Source: Rhexocercosporidium sp. MPI-PUGE-AT-0058
Taxonomy: Eukaryota > Ascomycota > Leotiomycetes > Helotiales
Direction: 5' to 3'
Length of the DNA: 64,000 bases
Assembly (NCBI GenBank): GCA_020746875.1
Contig: JAGTJL010000002.1
Coordinates: 1,116,001 to 1,180,000 of the forward strand
The number at the start of each line of letters is the position of its first letter. Position 1 is the stretch's first letter. Positions 60,498-64,000 of this stretch are shown here, piece by piece. The notes below the pieces were generated by a model. It saw only the letters and a list, made by a program, of their open reading frames with translations, ran no database searches and was not told the origin of the DNA. The position numbers and the translations under genes were made by a program.

Positions 60498-61301
60498 TCA
60501 CATGGTGCGTGAAGCCATCGACCTGGCATTTCTTCTCTGGCTTGGGTTTGGTTGCGGTGGCTTGACCCAACATGGCCATAGGAAGGGTCCGATCCAGCAT
60601 TGTTTTACTTCCTTCGAGACGCCTTTGACAGCAATCTCTGTACCGTTCATATTCTCTAGTTGTGCTGGTGCCAACCGGACATCGACATTCCGGTCATGTG
60701 GACTTAAACTTGCAGATGGACGAGAAACAGGCACCGCACCAATCCCTCTCAACAGTAAAACCGGAATAGTGAAAATCCCAGGTACAGATTTAGACATATG
60801 ACCCGCGGAAGTAGGGATCATCCAATTATCACAATTGAACGTCTTCTCATGGTCACTTTTCGACGGGACATCTTCAACGCAATACTTATACGGCATACGG
60901 GGTTTCTGGTTCCATGAACAGGGGTATGCCCAGATGACCAGCCAGCAGAGTTCTTTCGCGTTGGCTACTGGGTCTTGGATGGTTGATGTGCTGTTTAGAG
61001 GCTCGAGTTTCAGTGGAGTGGAAAGAGTTGTGAGATGGTTTGAAATTGGATTTGGAAGAGGAGCTGCGCGGGAACTTCGAGAGAGTGGGATTGCTTTGAC
61101 GGCTTCAAGGAGCAGAACCGGGAGAGTGAGCATTCGAGAGGTCCGAAGCGATGAGGCGCTGCTTTCAACGCGGTCATAGAATGGTTCATCGCCGCCTCCC
61201 TGACAAACAATATTCCGCATTGTAGTGTTATCAGTCACTCCTCCATCTGGTGATGTTCTAGCAAAGACTCTTGGTACATGACCCAAGAAACCAAATACCA
61301 A
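60498..61301 (-). CDS. Secreted cysteine-rich repeat protein, two modules (right half of array)
   Basis: One uninterrupted frame of 267 codons, open upstream without an ATG at 61301. Candidate starts are the Met at 61220 and at 61133; the latter opens a good signal peptide (MLTLPVLLLEAVKAIPLSR). The product contains two related units. Each has a hydrophobic segment ending in A-[IV]-P-x-S-R (KAIPLSR, GAVPVSR), a linker, a glycosylation-type motif (LEPLNSTST, LENMNGTE), and a hydrophobic loop between two cysteines (CWLVIWAYPC at 60918-60947, CWIGPFLWPC at 60570-60599). The upstream piece NIVCQGGGDEPF resembles DILCTGGGNKTE in the neighbouring frame, so this frame may be the last exon of one long gene starting at 62620, joined by an acceptor at 61199. 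No known family is recognised. Confidence 0.55.
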   Translation of the reverse strand: MVFGFLGHVPRVFARTSPDGGVTDNTTMRNIVCQGGGDEPFYDRVESSASSLRTSRMLTLPVLLLEAVKAIPLSRSSRAAPLPNPISNHLTTLSTPLKLEPLNSTSTIQDPVANAKELCWLVIWAYPCSWNQKPRMPYKYCVEDVPSKSDHEKTFNCDNWMIPTSAGHMSKSVPGIFTIPVLLLRGIGAVPVSRPSASLSPHDRNVDVRLAPAQLENMNGTEIAVKGVSKEVKQCWIGPFLWPCWVKPPQPNPSQRRNARSMASRTM

Positions 61302-62620
61302 TGTAGGAAGATGGAAAGAAGCGGGATGGCGAGTCTGCTAGAGCCAGACGCGACACAGTTGAGAGAGCCGCTCTCCTGGTCGCATTTCCACTTCCCATTG
61401 TTGTAGAGAACGGTGTCAACTCCTCCACTTCGACTCAAAAGCTCCGTATCAGTCACCAAATCTCCAACACTCCGTCCTTCACCATCAATACCACCACCAG
61501 ACTCTCTCCCCACCTCCCCAACCTGCAACACACCACCCTTCACCCCTCTAACCACCACACCCAAGACTCTCGGAATCCTAAAGCTTCTCGAAGATTCAGA
61601 TATTGAGTCCTCAGGACAACTACCCTGTTTCCGATTAATCCCATCCTTACACCATACATACACATCTGGACATTCGACGGCACACGGATAGACATATGTG
61701 GCGGTCATGCAGTATTTCCACTTCCAGGATTCGGAGACTGTAGTTTCTTGGACGGTGGCTGTGCCGTTGAGATTCTCGATTTCGAGAGGGCTGGTTTGGC
61801 AGATGCGGAGACCAGGTGTATGTGGCGTGGGACTTTTGATATTTGCGGTTGTTGCTGATAAGAATGGGAATGGAAGGACAGAAGCGATGCCCCAAGGAAC
61901 TACCTTGACCGTCTCATATCACAACTTCGGAAGCTCCCACACACCAGGCACAGAAGCTTTCAAGCCATCGACAACTTTATTGACGAGTTCCGTTTTATTG
62001 CCCCCTCCTGTGCACAAAATATCTTGATCTGGTATCTCGGTTCTGCAAGGGAAGATGAAGAAAGGCGCCATACCGCAGTATGACCAGAAATTTTGCTCCT
62101 GTGCCTCTGTCTCTTGTGTCTCTAGCTCGAGGCTGAGAAGTTGCTGTTTCAGCTTTGACTGGAAAGGGAGCTGGAGACTTCGTTTATGGGACGGGACGTT
62201 GCTATTCCCTTTCCCAATTCCATTTCCAGCTTCTTTCCCATCTCTATCCAACACAGAACTCCGCGTATAGTGCCCTTCCCTCTTCTGTTCTCCTAGTGCC
62301 CCAAGGGGTGTAAAAATTGAATCCAACAACGTCCCTGGTATATTGAAGATATACTTGACGAAGATGACCGGAGGGAGTTTGCCGAGGGGAGAGATTGAAG
62401 GAGACGTTGTCCAGTCGCAGGGGTAGAGGTAGAGGAGGGGGAGACCGCAGAGTTTTTGGGTCGGGTTTTGGGTGGGTTGTGGAGTGGGGTGGTGGAGGGT
62501 TTGTTGTGTTAGTGGGAGGTTTGGTGTTGGGAGGGGGCGGGCGGCGGTGAAGATCTTGTTGTTTGACTGGAAGGAGGATGAGGCTAAGAGGAAGAGAAAC
62601 GGGAGGATCTTTCGGACCAT
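61235..62620 (-). CDS. Secreted cysteine-rich repeat protein, three modules (left half of array)
   Basis: Starts at the ATG at 62620 with a signal peptide (MVRKILPFLFLLASSSF). The frame runs to 61235 but for one TGA at 61919-61921. A 45-nt intron, 61900-61944, from gtgtgtgg to ggtag would remove that stop and keep the frame (VP then VPWGIASVLP). Three cysteine loops of the same kind occur: CGLPLLYLYPC (62417-62449), CGMAPFFIFPC (62045-62077) and CMTATYVYPC (61682-61711). The third is preceded by IENLNGTATVQE, like the LNSTST and MNGTE motifs of the neighbouring frame. Dibasic KR sites lie between the first two modules (QKREG, HKRSL). Extracellular location is inferred from the signal peptide and the possible N-glycosylation sites. 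The exact exon structure, and whether it joins the next frame, is unresolved. Confidence 0.55.
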
Positions 62621-63416
62621 TGCTTAGGTTTGAGATTTGAGGTTTGAGTAGGTCGTTTCGGTCTTGGTTGGTGTAAGGACGTTGATAAAGATGAGAATGA
62701 GTACGAGAGTAAGCTTGAGCGCGAGGACAAAGGACGGAGTCAACAGTCAACAAGCCAGTGACTCGAAGCGAGATGCGGATCCAGAAGCACGGGAATCACA
62801 GATCCAAGAACTGGATGGTGTGCGATTATTCCTCGTTCAATTGCGGTAATTGAACGTTCAAAGTCGGCTTCTTGATGAGCAATGGAAGTGGCGATGAAGG
62901 AAGGTAGCGGTTATGTTGGTATGCTGTTCCGAAATTGTGTCCTCTTGCTTAGATTTGAAGTCCAGGTCACTCTCCCAATCCAGTGCCCGGATGTAATTAC
63001 TACACTCTAAGGACATGTCCAGTGATTGTAACAAGTACTGTGATTGTACCAAGCAGATGACTGACGTACCTGCAAAATGACCCGAATGACTCCAGTCCTT
63101 CAAACTTCCAATTCCCGCACAAGCCGAAGTGAATTGTCGGGGATCGAAAGGGGTAAACAGTCAAGTGCCATATTTCGGAAGATCAAATACCCAGTGAATG
63201 GACCAAATATTGCTAACCAGCTCGCAAGTAAAAGAGGCAAGAAATGTAAATGTCTGATCAGAGAACAAAGAAGCTAAATCAACATGTCAATCCGAAAGGG
63301 CAAAGTAAATGCAAAAGTGGCACTGTAACACATCTCAAAGTGTCCAACACATCATATCCAAGATTCCGATCTTTCAGATCTACTCATCTAAGCTCGTACT
63401 CGTCTCATTTACTCGT
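62621..63416. other. Intergenic gap upstream of the secreted-module gene
   Basis: About 800 bases between the array start and the 3' end of the DUF6314-like gene. No gene is seen; the left part should be the array's promoter. Confidence 0.4.
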
Positions 63417-64000
63417 TCAAATCGACGTAGGTCGAGTATATACGTTCCGAATCGTGTAATCCTTTTGCGGCCCCTTAACTGTGTATTCCGAGGTCCAGCT
63501 CTCGAGCGTAGCGCCGCTGAAGTAGAACTCGTAGGACACGTCGTACATATCCTCGATGCCTATTCAGTCTGAGTGTCAGTAGTCTCGAAGGAAATGTATT
63601 CTCACTTTCTAACTAATCTGGCCTACATCGAGTAACAAAACACGAAGAAATACTCACATAAGTGGCTACTAACTGCCCTCCACGGCTCCCCCGCCCTCTT
63701 ACCACTCCCACTCCCACCTCCACCTCCACTCCCAGGCACCCTAAACTCAACCCTATGAAAGAAATAATCTGCCGTCAGATAATCCTGCTTCGCGAACCAG
63801 AGATCGATACAGTCCGCCTCCTCGAAATACCTGTATACATAACTACGTTTCGCGTTCATGGTTGCGCCGAACGAGGTCAGGAATTGCCCTTCTTCGAAAT
63901 AGAGATATTCGAGATTGGCGGAAGGCGTCGTGGGAGGTTTGGAGCAAGTTGGGCCGGAGGAGGATGGGAGGGGTGTAGTTGAGGGCAGTGCTTGGTTTGA
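63417..64000 (-). CDS. DUF6314-like protein, 5' part outside the window
   Basis: The last two exons are present: 63658 to beyond 64000, and 63417-63559, with a 98-nt intron that splits the Cys codon of SSHLC. The visible protein reads YFEEGQFLTSFGATMNAKRSYVYRYFEE..., LWFAKQDYLTADYFFHRVEF, a Gly/Ser linker (PGSGGGGGSGSGKR), then IEDMYDVSYEFYF, LESWTSEYTVKGPQKDY and a short tail ending PTSI. From memory this order (RSYVYRY, WF.K.....DY.F, HLC.EDMY, W...Y.VKGP.KDY) is that of the DUF6314 family, a lipocalin-like beta-barrel of unknown function common in fungi. The start lies outside the window. Confidence 0.8.

Noticed and set aside
60502..61179. Plus-strand frames opposite the module array
   Set aside because: The minus strand shows the repeated cysteine motifs and signal-peptide features; the plus-strand frames show none.

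Overview
The window is nuclear DNA of a filamentous ascomycete (Pezizomycotina). Genes carry one to seven short GT-AG introns (mostly 45-100 nt) with CTNA-type branch sites. The families present are typical of this group: Zn2Cys6 regulators, a CFEM/Pth11-type receptor, a heterokaryon-incompatibility (HET) relic, VOC, EthD and hemerythrin-like proteins, and a membrane-anchored gamma-glutamylcyclotransferase. The class cannot be fixed from sequence reading alone; Leotiomycetes is a guess. Genes are transcribed independently from both strands with 0.2-3 kb gaps. No tRNA, rRNA, CRISPR array or intact transposon was recognised. All exon boundaries were read by eye from splice signals and frame continuity.

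Left part (1-20.6 kb): a GT31-type Golgi glycosyltransferase with a C-terminal apple/PAN-like tail; two eroded related fragments at about 1.1 and 4.4 kb; a serine-rich tail-anchored protein of unknown function; a decayed HET gene; the nuclear WD40-cyclophilin (PPWD1/Cyp15 type), divergent from a FAR-17a/AIG1-like membrane protein; an orphan four-exon gene; and a Zn2Cys6 regulator, followed by 2.6 kb without a gene.

Middle (20.6-48.7 kb): a peroxisomal 4-coumarate:CoA-ligase-like enzyme ending in a PTS1; a secreted CE3-type esterase; an orphan half of an ABC-C transporter (broken); a VOC protein; a CFEM-Pth11 GPCR; then core housekeeping genes: mismatch-repair MSH3, a C2H2-like protein, the Rab geranylgeranyltransferase beta subunit BET2, a GliK-like gamma-glutamylcyclotransferase with a C-terminal membrane segment, and an MFS transporter.

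Right part (48.7-64 kb): a second Zn2Cys6 regulator whose zinc cluster is encoded partly by a 24-nt exon; a modin-like membrane protein; an EthD protein; a hemerythrin-like protein; a GNAT acetyltransferase; then a 2.6-kb minus-strand array of related secreted cysteine-rich modules (60.0-62.6 kb), which is the most unusual element of the window; and the 3' part of a DUF6314-like gene running off the right edge.

There is no obvious metabolic cluster. The genes look like a mosaic of conserved housekeeping loci and fast-evolving accessory loci (HET relic, ABC fragment, receptor, secreted modules).
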